From Austropuccinia psidii (lineage: Eukaryota; Basidiomycota; Pucciniomycetes; Pucciniales; Sphaerophragmiaceae), in the NCBI GenBank assembly GCA_023105745.1, contig JALGQZ010000011.1:26555975-26619974 (forward strand): 64,000 nucleotides of DNA, written 5' to 3'. The notes below the pieces were generated by a model. The model was not told where the DNA came from and did not search any database. It saw nothing but the letters and a program-made list of their open reading frames with translations. Each line of letters begins with the position of its first letter. Within the stretch, counting starts at the first letter, position 1. Positions 20,879-31,672 of this stretch are shown one piece after another. The position numbers and the translations under genes are program-made.

Positions 20879-21912
20879 CCTTGTCTCCTGATGTTGTAAA
20901 TACTTTAACAGAGCTTAAAAATAGTATTTTACCTCTTAAAGACATTAAAAATAGTATTTTACCTCTTAAAGACATTCAAAATAGTTTATTATCTTTCCAA
21001 GAAATAAAAAATAGCTTATCATCTTTAACCAAACTTGTTGTACAAAATAAGAAAGAAATTGATAACATAAAATTTATGATTGAAAATAATAAACCAAAAG
21101 TATTAATTGACAATACTCAGAAATTAATACAAGGACAACAAGAATTGTACAAATACATAAGTGATATCAAAGAGAAAACTTTGACAATCAATTATGATGT
21201 GAGTATTGACAGTCTTACAGAAAAATTAAACAAATTAAGTATTTCTGTAGAAAAATTTGAAGAAAAGACTTCATCACACCAAAAATTACTTTTGGACCAT
21301 ATGGAAAAAAGTGATGAAGCAAGAATGCATCTAAAAGATGATATTCAAAGTGAAATAAGGCTTATTACTGAAAAAATGGATAAAATTAATGAGGCTAATT
21401 TAAATATGCCAGAGCTATCAACTTCATTTTCTCATATAAGAAGCCCTGTTAAAACAAAAGAGGAATTGACAAATCCTTTCATAACAGACTTGAGTCACCA
21501 AGATAATAACCAAGTCTTAATGAAGGAGGCACCTCAATTAAAAGAATTGCCAACATTCACAGGAGAAGGTGAATATTACCACATGTCATTTATTAAAACA
21601 ATTGACATGTTACAAGAAGACTATGCCATACCAGATTAATTAATCACTGCAAGATTACATTCATTGTTTGAGAAATCTGCAAAAAGATGGTATTATGGCA
21701 TAAGACAAACAAATGGTAAAAATACCTGGTCTTGGTGGAAACAAGAAATAATCACCAAGTGGGCAAATGATGCCTGGAGGTATAAGATAGAAAATGCATT
21801 TGAAAATTTTTTCTTTGACCCAGAGAAAGATAAACCTTTAACTTGGTTCTTGAAACAAGTTGAAAGGCTTAATGCACTGTACCCAGAAATGTCACAAAAA
21901 TGGTGCACATGA
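20203..21912 (+). pseudogene. Gag of element C, N-terminal and capsid parts
   Basis: One frame from the third acceptor, broken by TGA at 20830 (GGA in copy D) and TAA at 21637 (GAA in D and E). The first 210 residues are polar and overlap ORF X. From 20881 there is a long Asn/Lys-rich coiled coil with short repeats (LPLKDIKNSILPLKDI). The capsid-like domain begins near 21541 (LPTFTGEGEYYHMSFIKTID) and contains LFEKSAKRWYYGIRQTN and TWSWWKQEIITKWANDAW. The frame ends at 21912 after a one-base deletion in an A-run near 21898. Confidence 0.8.
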
Positions 21913-22213
21913 AAATACTTAAGAAATGTGGAGGAGAGCTAGAACATACCCTAAGAAACAGGTGTATAGAACCATGCTCCACAGAAGAGTACATTAATGC
22001 ACTGGAAGACATAGTGACAAGAACAAAAATTGGCAGGACTTGGAAGAAATTGGACATTAAAAGCCCAAATAAACCATTTATCAAAAAGATAAATCAAAAG
22101 AATCCTTCAAGCCCAGTACATCCAATAATAATGAGCAAAGAAAATGCCATAAATGTGGAGGTGTTGGTCACTTAGCCAATAATTGCCTAAAAAAGGCAAA
22201 AATCAATGAAATT
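21900..22213 (+). pseudogene. Gag C-terminus and zinc knuckle of element C
   Basis: After the one-base deletion the protein continues as MVHMKILKKCGGELEHTL and RTKIGRTWKKLDIKSP. A second frame change near 22100 leads into the zinc knuckle CHKCGGVGHLANNC (codons 22145-22186, CX2CX4HX4C). It then runs on into the acidic linker. The zinc knuckle binds the element RNA during particle assembly in this family. Confidence 0.8.
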
Positions 22214-22888
22214 GTGGAAACAGAAAACCACAATGACAAAGAGGAAGAATCTGACTCTGAAAAAGAGACAGAAGAATCAGAAACTTCTGAAAGTGATGAA
22301 ATCAATATAATTAATGCAGAAATTAATAATATTGATATAATTTATGAAGTACTAGATGTCAACTCAAACTTACCACAAGTTGGGACATCTGACACAAACC
22401 TGACAAATGTGCAAGATGCCAAACTGTACAAAACCAAACCTGCAAAAGGAATGGGGTATACAGCTGGAAAATCAAGTATAAGTATTGTAATGGTTAATAA
22501 CCAAGAAGAAAAGGTGAACTTGGATACAGGAGCATATTGCACCTGTGTTGGTAAAGGTTATTTAAGTACAATTGTTCCAGACTGGCAAGAAAAACTTATA
22601 CCAATCCAAGGTGTCAAATTTAGGTGTGCAAGTGAAAGCATGATGCCCCTTGGAATAATTGAATTAACACTTATTTTCCCTCACCCTTCACAATGTGTCA
22701 GAATTAAAGTAGAATTTGTGGTAATGGACAACTGTACCAGTAATCACTTCATCCTGGGAAATGACTACTTATCAATCTATGGTATAGATATCTCTAACCA
22801 GAAGGATATATATTTTACTATAGGAGACAATAAAAGACAAAATTTTGGCTTCTTAAATAACAAAAAACAAATTACAGTTATTAAGTAG
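22214..22888 (+). pseudogene. Protease of element C
   Basis: An acidic linker (EEESDSEKETEESETSESDE) is followed by a retropepsin: NLDTGAYC with catalytic Asp 104 of this segment (22523-22525), and the second conserved block HFILGNDYLSIYGIDI. It ends in TAG at 22886; D has a sense codon there and the frame stays open into RT, so Gag-Pol was one frame from the zinc knuckle on. Confidence 0.8.
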
Positions 22889-23539
22889 GAAGAAAAAATT
22901 CCAGAAAAGGAACTTTTCATATCTGAACAACTTAAAGAGGCAGAATTCAATCAAGAATTAACAGAAAAAATGAAAGAAAAATTGATTAACCTCTTATTTA
23001 AGTACAAAGATGCCTTTGCAACTGATAAAGAGCCACTAGGTGCTCCAATTGGGAATGAAGTAGACATAATTATTAATGTGGAAAAGCCTTACCCACCGTT
23101 ACTGAGAAGACCAGCTTACCCAGCTAGTCCAAGGGCTAGAGAAGCCTTAGAGGTACACATTAAAGAATTAATGGACCTTGGAGTATTAAGAAAAGTTGCA
23201 CATAATGAACAGGTAGAAGTTACTACTCCTGTCATTATAACTTGGCATAATGGAAAATCAAGGATGGTAGGAGACTTCAGACCCTTGAACACCTATACCA
23301 TTCCAGATAGATATCCAATACCTAGAATCCTTGAGACATTGACACAATTGTCACAAGCTAAGTTCATTACAGCTATGGATGCCTTAAAGGGTTTTCATCA
23401 AAATTTCTTAACAGACAATTCCAAAAAACTACTGAGGATAATAGTCCACTGTGGAATTTTTGAATACTTAAGAATGCCATTTGGGATAAAAGATGCACCT
23501 TCCCATTACCAAAGAATGATGAATACCATATTTCCTTAA
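22889..23539 (+). pseudogene. RT fingers and palm of element C
   Basis: In frame with the protease. It encodes YPPLLRRPAYPASPRAREAL, GVLRKVAHNEQVEVTTPVII, SRMVGDFRPLNTYTIPDRYP, the first catalytic Asp in FITAMDALKGFHQNF, and LRMPFGIKDAPSHYQRMMNT. It ends at TAA 23537, one codon after a Pro that aligns with Gln in element A. The stop is a substitution; the frame resumes immediately. Confidence 0.85.
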
Positions 23540-26011
23540 GAATTATCAGAAGGATGGTTAATTATCTATATTGATGATATCAAAGTTTGCTCAGAAACTT
23601 GGGAAAATCACCTTACAAGACTAGAAAGAGTACTTCAGAAAATAGTACAAGTAAATATCAAAATTTCCTTGAAAAAGTGTCATTTTGCATATAGTGAGCT
23701 AAAAGCACTAGGACATGTTGTATCTGGCATTAGTCTAGGAATAGACAAAAATAAAGTGGCAGCAGTTCTACTTAAAAAAATTCCTCAAACCAAAAAAGAA
23801 ATGCAATCATTTTTAGGATTTGCTGGTTACTATAGACAGCATATAAAGGACTTTGCAAAAATTGCTAAATCCTTGTATAAGCTATGTGACCAACAAACAG
23901 TCTATGAAATGACAGAAGAAAGAGTCAAGGCATATGAAGAATTGAAAAATTCCTTAACAAATGCCCCATTTCTTCTAATGCAAGATTGGAAACTACCCTT
24001 TAAACTTTACATTGATGCTTGTGGAGAAGGACTAGGTGCTGCACTTCACCAAACACAAATTATCAATGATAAACCAGTGGAAGGACCAATTTGTTTCATT
24101 TCAAGGCAGATAAAGCCAACAGAAGCAAGGTATGGAGCCAGCCAAATGGAATGCTTATGCTTAGTGTGGGCTTTAGAAAAACTGCATTATTATTTTGATG
24201 GCACAGTATTTGATGTAATCACAGACTGTAATGCTGTAAAATCTGTATTAAACACGAAAACCCCAAATAGACATATGCTGAGATGGCAAATTGCTATCCA
24301 AGAATATAGAAGAAATATGACTATTGTGCATAAATCTGGAAATATTCATAAAAATGCAGATGGTCTTAGCAGATGGGCTTTAGCAAATACCCCTGACAAT
24401 CCAGCATGGGTACCACAAGAAGAACACCATATAGAAGGAATATGTCTTACAGACATTGGCACAGAATTATTTAACCAAGTTAAAGAAAGCTATAAGACAG
24501 ACAAAAATTGCCATATTTTAAGCCAACTTCTAATGAAAGACTGCAAAGACCCATCACTTTCATCAAAACTAGATGAAACATGGAAAAAGGCATATGATGA
24601 AGGAAGATTCCACCTCCTTGATGGAATCCTTTACCATAGAACAAAACACACATGTGTTATGACCTTAACAGATAGAACACTAATAAACACTATTTTACAT
24701 GAGTGTCATGATAGTGTTGCATCTGGACATCTCTTAGAAGATAGGACACTAGAGAGGGTGAAAACCTGCTCTTGGTGGCCAAATTGGAAGAAAGATGTTG
24801 CAGAGTACTGCCAAACCTGTGACAGATGCCAAAAAGCCAATAGAGCCACAGGAAAGAAATTTGGAATGATGATCCAAATCCAAGAACCAAAATCCCCATG
24901 GGAAATAGTTCATATGGATTGGGTAACAGCATTACCTCCAGGAGGAGACAGGAGTTATAATGCATGCCTAGTGTTAGTTGACAGGTACATTAAAACTCCC
25001 ATGTTCTTACCATGTCACAAAGATGACACAGCTATGGATACAGCCATAATGATATGGAATAAAGTCATTAGCCACACAGGCTTATTCCAAAACATTATAA
25101 GTGACAGAGACCCAAAGTTCACTTCAGCATTATGGACAAATATCCATAACTTGTTTGGGACAAAGTTATCATTCTCAACAGATTATCACCCTCAAACTGA
25201 TGGTTTAGCAGAAAGAATGATACAGACCTTAGAGGACATGATCAGAAGATTCTGTGCTTATGGGCTAGAATTCAAAGATTCTGATGGTTTTACCCATGAT
25301 TGGTGTACACTAATACCAGCACTGGAACTGGCATATAAAACATCAATCCATTCTTCTACTGGAAAAACACCAGCAATGCTAGAAAAAGGTTGCAATCCAA
25401 GACTTCCTTATGATACCCTCAAAAAGGACTTAGTGGATATACACCCAACAGCAAGCAGCTTTAAAATAATGCTTGACAAAGCAAGACACCATGCAAACAG
25501 ATGCATGCAAGAATCTTTCAAATATGCAAAGGAAAGATGGGACAAAAGTCATAAACCACCTGACTTCAAAATAGGAGATTTGGTGTTAGTATCAACTCTT
25601 AATTTTAATAACATAAAAAGACCAAAGAAATTGAAAGATTCCTTTGCAGGACCATTTATGATAAAAGCACTTCATGGACCCAATGCTGTACGATTGGAAC
25701 TCACAGGTGATTTAATGCACAAACACCCAACTTTCCCTGTAAGTCTAATAAAACCTTACAGCTCAAGTGACAAGGAATTATTTCCACTAAGAAATAAACC
25801 CCCACTTGAAATCCCCCCTTTGGAAGAAGGAGAAGAACAGAAAATTATGAAAGTTCTTAAAGAAAGAAGGACAAGAAACAAAAAAGAAAGAAAATACCTT
25901 GTAAGGTATAGAAATCCAACTCAAGAAGATGAATGGCTACTTGAGAAAGATATAACAAATTCTGATAAGCTACTAAGGAGGTTTAGAAATGAAAGAAAAC
26001 CTAAAGAATAA
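23540..26011 (+). pseudogene. RT end, RNase H, integrase and chromodomain-like tail of element C
   Basis: The frame is continuous over 820 codons. The RT active site YIDD is at 23567-23578, and the thumb is [19 protein letters not shown]. RNase H has [43 protein letters not shown] and [10 protein letters not shown]. The integrase has HHCC from about 24703 ([22 protein letters not shown]) and DDE at 24917, 25103 and 25211 (DD35E). The integrase C-terminal domain is [20 protein letters not shown]. The tail ([34 protein letters not shown]) resembles a chromodomain. All catalytic residues are present, so loss of function comes from the upstream lesions. Confidence 0.92.
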
Positions 26012-26117
26012 TAAAATCAAGCATTATTGAGCTTCAAGACTGGTAAAGTCTACTGAAGAGGTAGGACAGTGGATGATACCCTAATCACACATATCAGATT
26101 GTGGTACAATCCTTTTT

Positions 26118-26129
26118 GGTGGTAGGGAA
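26118..26129 (+). other. Polypurine tract of element C
   Basis: GGTGGTAGGGAA lies directly before the TGTGAG start of the 3' LTR. D has a near copy at 57385-57396 (aatggtagggaa). Confidence 0.7.
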
Positions 26130-28158
26130 TGTGAGCCTTTGAGATATGACCACATACCCAATAAGGTCACAAAAGATACTTAGAGCAATTATACCTTTAA
26201 GATAATTATATTAAAATCACTTAGAATAATTACACATTAAAAATAATTACTTTAAAAATACAAAAAATACCATAAATTGGTACAAAACTTGGTTTAACTT
26301 AAAAACCAATGAATCAACATGTGAAATGAATTATACCATTGGATTCCCCATGGTAAAATACACATATACCATTTTTCTGGAATATCTGTAAAGCCCATAT
26401 TCAATGAGTTATAAGGAATAATACCTTATAAAAGCCATAAATCCTTATTTATTTCAAGAACCAATGAAACAACATGTGAAATAAATTGTACCATTGGATT
26501 CCCCATGAAGTTCTACACATAAAACAATTGATGAGCTAATTACCAAAGTTAATACTCAAGGAATTAACCTGAATATATGCACTTTTTTGGTCAACGCATA
26601 TATTCAAGGATCATAGCTAATATCTCTTAAACTATACAAGATAGAGTGATGAACCAAAAATAAAGTTACCACGTAATTACTGTAAGTACACAGATATGAA
26701 CTTTATTTTACAATTTATAAACAAGGTTAAAACCTATGATGAAATATTGATAAAAATCAACAGAGCTGTTGACCACTTTGTTGTGAAAGTGGTCCAAACT
26801 TAAAATAAAGTACACAGTTGGATTCTAATAGCTCATTCGTGAAGAATGATGTAATTTTTATTATTAAATTAAGGGTATAACACCCTGAAATCATGATTTG
26901 AAGCTTAAAATATTGAATTTCAACAGAAAAGATAAGTTACAAGAAAAATCATCAAATTTAGAGTTTTGATGATGTAATGAAAAGCTCTTGGCAGAATAAT
27001 AAGGGTATGTCAGGATATTAGAACTCACTCTCTGAATCGCTTTAGCGTGTAAAACTTAAAAGTTATTAAAGATCAAAGTTTGAGCTTAAATTGAGCAGTT
27101 ATGATCACCTACTGTAACCTTAAATTAAGTTTAACAGTCATATGAGTGATAAAATTGGTGAATACTATTAGTTTATGATTAAAACTAATGAAATCCGCAA
27201 AATTTGGGGTTCTGCCAAGCCTCTGATGTCATCAACTTTAGAGTTATAGTGATAACTCTAAATAATGGTGTAATAATGATGCAATATGGTTTGATCATGA
27301 TGTAATCATCTCCAAACCTTAAAATATTGATCAATTCCAGTGGATATGATCAGTACACGTCTACTAGAAGCCTGCTGGACTCTAGGAGGGAGGTATTTAC
27401 TATAAATAGAGCTCTTTTTACTCTATTTTCCCCTCAGACGTATCAAAAACATTAAATCAATTAAATCAAAGGTAATTTCTTTATTCTTTATATATAAAAC
27501 TATTATATTATCAAAGAACAAAGACCAATTTGTTATAATCATCTATTTTGACGTGATTAAATCATTTATTTAATTGTTTTTGCTAAAAAATCTCTCTAAA
27601 AACTTATTTCCACGTAAAAATCAAGAATATTAGTAATTTTTCTTTATTTTTATTGTAAATACAATTTGAAAAGGTTGTATTTATATTTTTTGGCGTAAAA
27701 TATTTCAAAATTACTTTATTAAGTGTTAAAAGTAGGTTATATTCTCTTATTATAATAATTTTCTCTTTATTATTATTTTAATAATTCTTTAATTAATATA
27801 AATAGTATTTATATTAATTTATAACTTTAATATTGGTAATATTATTGTTATTAATTGTTTTTTATTAATAAAAAACAATTTTTTACGCCTTCATTATTTG
27901 TTTGTAACAATAATAAAGTGCTTTTAAATATATTAATTATTTTATATTAATATATTTATTTTATTATATTATATTTTATAATATAAATTATATTATTATA
28001 TTTTATTAATAATATAATTATTTTTACGCCATAATTATAATAATTCTCTATTATTATAATTATTTTTTATCTTACTTATTTCATTTATAAGGACATTCAT
28101 AGTACAATAAGTAAAATATTAGTAATTTTTACTTATTGTTTCATAGTCAAACCTTACA
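26130..28158 (+). repeat. 3' LTR of element C
   Basis: Full-length partner of 17441-19467 with about 65 differences by eye. A TATA box is at 27401-27408. The copies often differ at CG against TG/CA positions, for example acgtgatt here against acatgatt in the 5' copy. It ends CTTACA and is followed by the target duplication ctttc. Confidence 0.95.
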
Positions 28159-29253
28159 CTTTCAGTTAGCAGGTAACGGACATAGTGATTGTATGCTTGA
28201 ATGGTTAATAGTGAGTTGTTAACATATTCTTGATTGAGTGACATGCTATTGTATACTCCTGCAATAGCCAGCTGTTGGAAAGTTTTGAAAGCCCCTGTAC
28301 GATAAGCTGAATTCCATAAGCTCTCCAATGAATCATCAAGATTTGGTCCCCAGCACTCGATTCCTAAATTTGAAAGATATCCATGGACATATTGTATATC
28401 ACTGTCCTTGATATGCACTATTCCTTTTGTCAACTTTATTCTCCCTGAACGTCCCTCCCGTATAGCAGAGATATTGGCACTCTTAATGTGAACATTAGTA
28501 TTCACATTATTGGCATGTTCTTCAAACTGCTCTACTGTTGAAAAACGGCTCTCAAAAGCCTCAACTACTTTTGGATCAGTGGCCTTTGGCACTGAATTTT
28601 GTTCAAATAGTCCCCATAGTAGTCTGATGTGAATGAAAAATGCTTCCTGACTTGACAATTTCAAGTGTTAGGTAAATTTTATCTTCTCTCTGAATTTTGA
28701 TGAAAGGAACTCACTTTTACTCCTTTAAAGTCCGGTGGAAAATCTGATGATTCTTCTTCTTGTCTTTAGGGGTGGTCAAAATAGCTTTGGGTATGCTCTG
28801 AGGCAATGATGCTCGTGGTTGATTTTTTGAGACAGATAGCAGTGGTTTGGTGCTTGCCCTTTGTGAGAAGGCCAATTTTTTACATTTTGCCACATAGTTG
28901 GCCCTCTTGCTTACATGTGTCTCTGTCTTCTTTTTGCAAGATTCCCCCTTTTTTGCTTGAATGTGTGAACACAATGTTTGAGGAGGGGATTCAGGAGGCT
29001 GTGCCATGAGCTTCACCCTTGGTTTCTCTTTGGTATGACTTGTCTTTAACTGCTCAATTTGAAGTTCAAGCTGACACTTCTTTTCTTGATACATGTTAGA
29101 TTGCAAAGCTAGTCCTGATGCTACTATTTCCTGTATGTTTTGTTGAATGACAGGATTTGAGTTCTGGGTGCCAACAACTTCTTTGGTATTTTGAGTAAAT
29201 TCTCCCATCATTTTGAATAATTGAAAAAAGGAGTGAAAGAAAAATTGATTCAA
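28159..29253 (-). pseudogene. N-terminal half of the minus-strand partner gene of the CACTA element
   Basis: The first part (29253-28717, 178 residues) is polar and lysine-rich, with a short coiled-coil-like stretch (SNMYQEKKCQLELQIEQLK). A probable intron lies between about 28710 and 28665 (minus-strand GTGAGT near the end of the first part). The second part (28664-28159) encodes EAFFIHIRLLWGLFEQNSVP, a block with SGRIKLTKGIVHIKDSDIQY, and EYVNNSLLTIQAYNHYVRYLL. It is cut at the CTTTC target site by element C. Reading across the excised site gives YLLTE then RYMNES without a frame break. The true start may be the Met-Met 14 codons downstream (MMGEFTQN). The molecular role is unknown. Confidence 0.65.
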
Positions 29254-29830
29254 GGTGAATTACAAAAGAAGCTGTGAAGAAAGAAAAAGGTAGTATGAAG
29301 ATTTAAAGTGTTTTGTATTTGTAAAATAAATTTTATAGACACAAATAATGAATTAAAACCACAGAAAGAGAGTGGTTTATATAGTTTTGGGGCACTGACT
29401 GCTTTGGTGGCTTAAAGTGCCAAAGGGACTTCCTTTCCAATATACCTACCATTAATGTCTTGGGCTTGTTGACTCTCCTTGACAACAAATCAAGTGGACA
29501 GCTGTTTAATGATGTTCAGAAATCAGAAATTAAGCCTCTTCTGGTAGTTGTACTATTCAGCTAGTTGGAAATGTTTTGTGCTTTAATTAAGTAATAAACT
29601 AATTACAAGGGCCAATCCATTAGGAACCCAAGGGATCATAAAAAAGGGGAAAGAAATGGTTACTAAATTATATTTAGAAAGATGGAAGCTCATGGATTGA
29701 ACAGTTGTGTGAATTGGAAAACCCTTATCAACTTTCTCATTTAGTGACAATTACCCTGGCAGAAAGGGGTTTGAATTGCAACAAAAAAAAAGATTCCCGC
29801 GCTACCCCATGAAATCCCCCAGTCAGCATC

Positions 29831-29865
29831 GAGGGCCAATTTGTCGTCAAAATGTTCCCAGTGTG
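29831..29865 (-). repeat. Putative right terminal sequence of the CACTA-like element
   Basis: Inward on the minus strand the sequence starts CACACTGGGAACATTTTGAC and continues GACAAATTGGCCCTC. It contains several CpGs (29810-29850), unlike the rest of the element. CACTG-type ends suit the EnSpm/CACTA superfamily. No matching inverted copy is visible near 3405, so the left terminus is diverged or lost. Confidence 0.4.
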
Positions 29866-30018
29866 AGATAGGAAGGTTTTCTTTTTTTTAGTCTGGAATT
29901 GTAGGTGTGTCTGTAGCATTACTTTCCTTTTCAGTTCTCCACAAATCCTCAAATTTATTGGATATATTTAATTCTATTTTTTTTATATATTCTTCTGGTA
30001 AGCTTTAAACTGATAATA
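29866..30018. other. Unassigned spacer
   Basis: The 153 bases between the putative CACTA end and the gag fragment hold no gene or repeat that I can recognise. Confidence 0.4.
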
Positions 30019-30613
30019 ATGGTATGGAATACCATAACGTCATTTATTAAAACAATTGACATTTTACAACAAGAGTATGCCATACCAGATGAACTAATCA
30101 CTTCAATATTAAGCTGCTTATTTGAAAAATCTGCAAAAAGGTGGTATTATGGCATAAGACAAACAAATTATAAAAACACTTGGTCTTGGTGGAAAAATGA
30201 TGCCTGGAGGTAAAAAATAGAAAATGCATTTGAAAATTACTTCTTTGACCCAGACAACAATAAGTGTTTAGCTTTTCTCTTAAAACAAGCTGAAAGATTG
30301 AATACATTATATCAAGCAATTTCACATGTAATGGTGCATATGAAGATACTTAAAAAGTGTGGAGCAGAACTTTAACATTCCATGAAGCAGATGCATAGAG
30401 CCATGTTCCACAGAGGAGTGTACTAATGCACTAGAAGAAAGAGTGGCAAGGACTAAAGTTGGTAAAACATGGAAAAAGTTATATATTAAAATTTTAAATG
30501 AGCCATTTCTTAGGAAAGAAAAACAAAAAGAAGCTTTCAAACCCAATATATCCAGCCCTAATGAGCAAAGGAAATTCCATTAATGTGGTGGTATTGGGTA
30601 CTTTTCCAATAAT
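30019..30613 (+). pseudogene. Gag fragment of the C family, target of element D
   Basis: Similarity to element C Gag begins near 30025 (TSFIKTIDILQQEYAIPDEL) and continues through LFEKSAKRWYYGIRQTNYKN, with several stops and shifts, to a degenerate zinc knuckle near 30570-30610 (CGGIGYFSNN, first Cys lost). It then runs directly into the LTR of element D. The fragment is therefore older than D. No matching downstream half is visible after the D 3' end. Confidence 0.7.
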
Positions 30614-31672
30614 TCTGAGCCTTTGAGATATTACCACATATACAAAAAAGTCACAAAGCAACCTTGAAATATTTCTTTCAATAAGAAGAATTGAAATTAT
30701 TATCTTAAAATAAGTAAAAATACCATAAAAAGGCATAAAAACTCGATTTTCTCAGAAACCACTCAATAAAAATGTTAAATAAGCTACACAATTGTATTTC
30801 CCATGAAGAAGCTACATATTTAAAATTTTCATCTCATATCTTAAAATTCAATACTTACTGAGATAACCTGGATATATGCACTTTTATGATCAATGCATAT
30901 ATTCATGGCTTTTAGCTCATATCATTTGAAACATAAATGATGAAGAGTTTAGCCAAAAATTAATTTACTACATAATAGCTCTAAGTATAAGGATATAAAC
31001 TTAATTTGGAAAGTTATGAACAAGGTATAACTTACAAGGGTTTATGGAGCAAAGTAACAATAGGTATTGAAAGCTTTGTTGTGAAAGTAATCCAAGCTTA
31101 GGAGAAGTAGATATTCAGATTCTACAAGTTCAGATGTTAAGAATTATGTAATTATCATCATTATATTCAAGCTATAACCCCTTGATAAAAAGGTTTGAAG
31201 TTTAAAATAGTAAACTTTGACAGAAACGATGAGTAATAAGAAAAGTCATCAAAAAAATATTTTTGATGATGTGATGAAATTCTCTTGGAAGCTTAGTAAG
31301 GACATGAAAAGCTATCAGAAATTACTCTCTGAATGGCTGTAGAATTAATAACTCAAAAGTTCTTAATGATCAAAGCTTAAGCTTAAAAATAATCATTTAT
31401 GACCAGTCACTATAATCTTGTTTTAAGTTCAACAGCTATATAAGTGATAACACTAGTGAATACTAGTAAATTATGATTGATACTAATAAAATACACAAGT
31501 TTTAGCCTTCTTCCAAGCCTATGACAGCAGAAAACTTAGAATTATAGTGATAAATCTAAATGATGGCAATAATGAGATAGGATGGTTTAATTATGATGTA
31601 ATCATCACTAAGCCTTGAAATATTGATTGATTCCAGTGGAGAACATCAGTACCTGCTTACTAGAAGCTTTCT
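30614..31672 (+). repeat. 5' LTR of element D, left part
   Basis: Starts TCTGAGCCTTTGAGATAT (TGTGAG in C) and follows the C LTR, at visibly lower identity, to about ACTAGAAGCTTTCT. The solo LTR begins there. The part after it resumes at 33581 with attctggactctagg. Confidence 0.8.

Larger units (their letters stand above)
17441..28158 (+). mobile_element. Complete Ty3/Gypsy LTR retrotransposon C (10,718 bp)
   Basis: LTRs of 2027 and 2029 bp begin TGTGAG and end CTTACA, with the perfect 5-bp target duplication ctttc at 17436-17440 and 28159-28163. The internal region encodes ORF X, Gag, protease, RT, RNase H, integrase and a chromodomain-like tail. It is a different family from A (unrelated LTR body, related proteins, same PBS). 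By-eye LTR identity is about 97%. Five nonsense or frameshift lesions separate an otherwise near-complete coding region. It disrupts the minus-strand gene of the CACTA-like element. Confidence 0.95.
3405..29865. mobile_element. Old EnSpm/CACTA-like DNA transposon, interrupted by A and C
   Basis: About 5.6 kb of transposon sequence remains once elements A and C are removed. It holds two convergent genes: a plus-strand Tnp2-like transposase (3405-5655 plus 15812-16101) and a minus-strand partner (29253 to 28159 plus 17440 to 16504). The right end, read inward on the minus strand from 29863, is CACTGGGAACATTTTG, a CACTG-type terminus. The left end is unclear: A' abuts at 3404, and only CACTG at 3409 recalls a terminus. 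Several stops and frameshifts in both genes show that it is dead. Confidence 0.75.
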
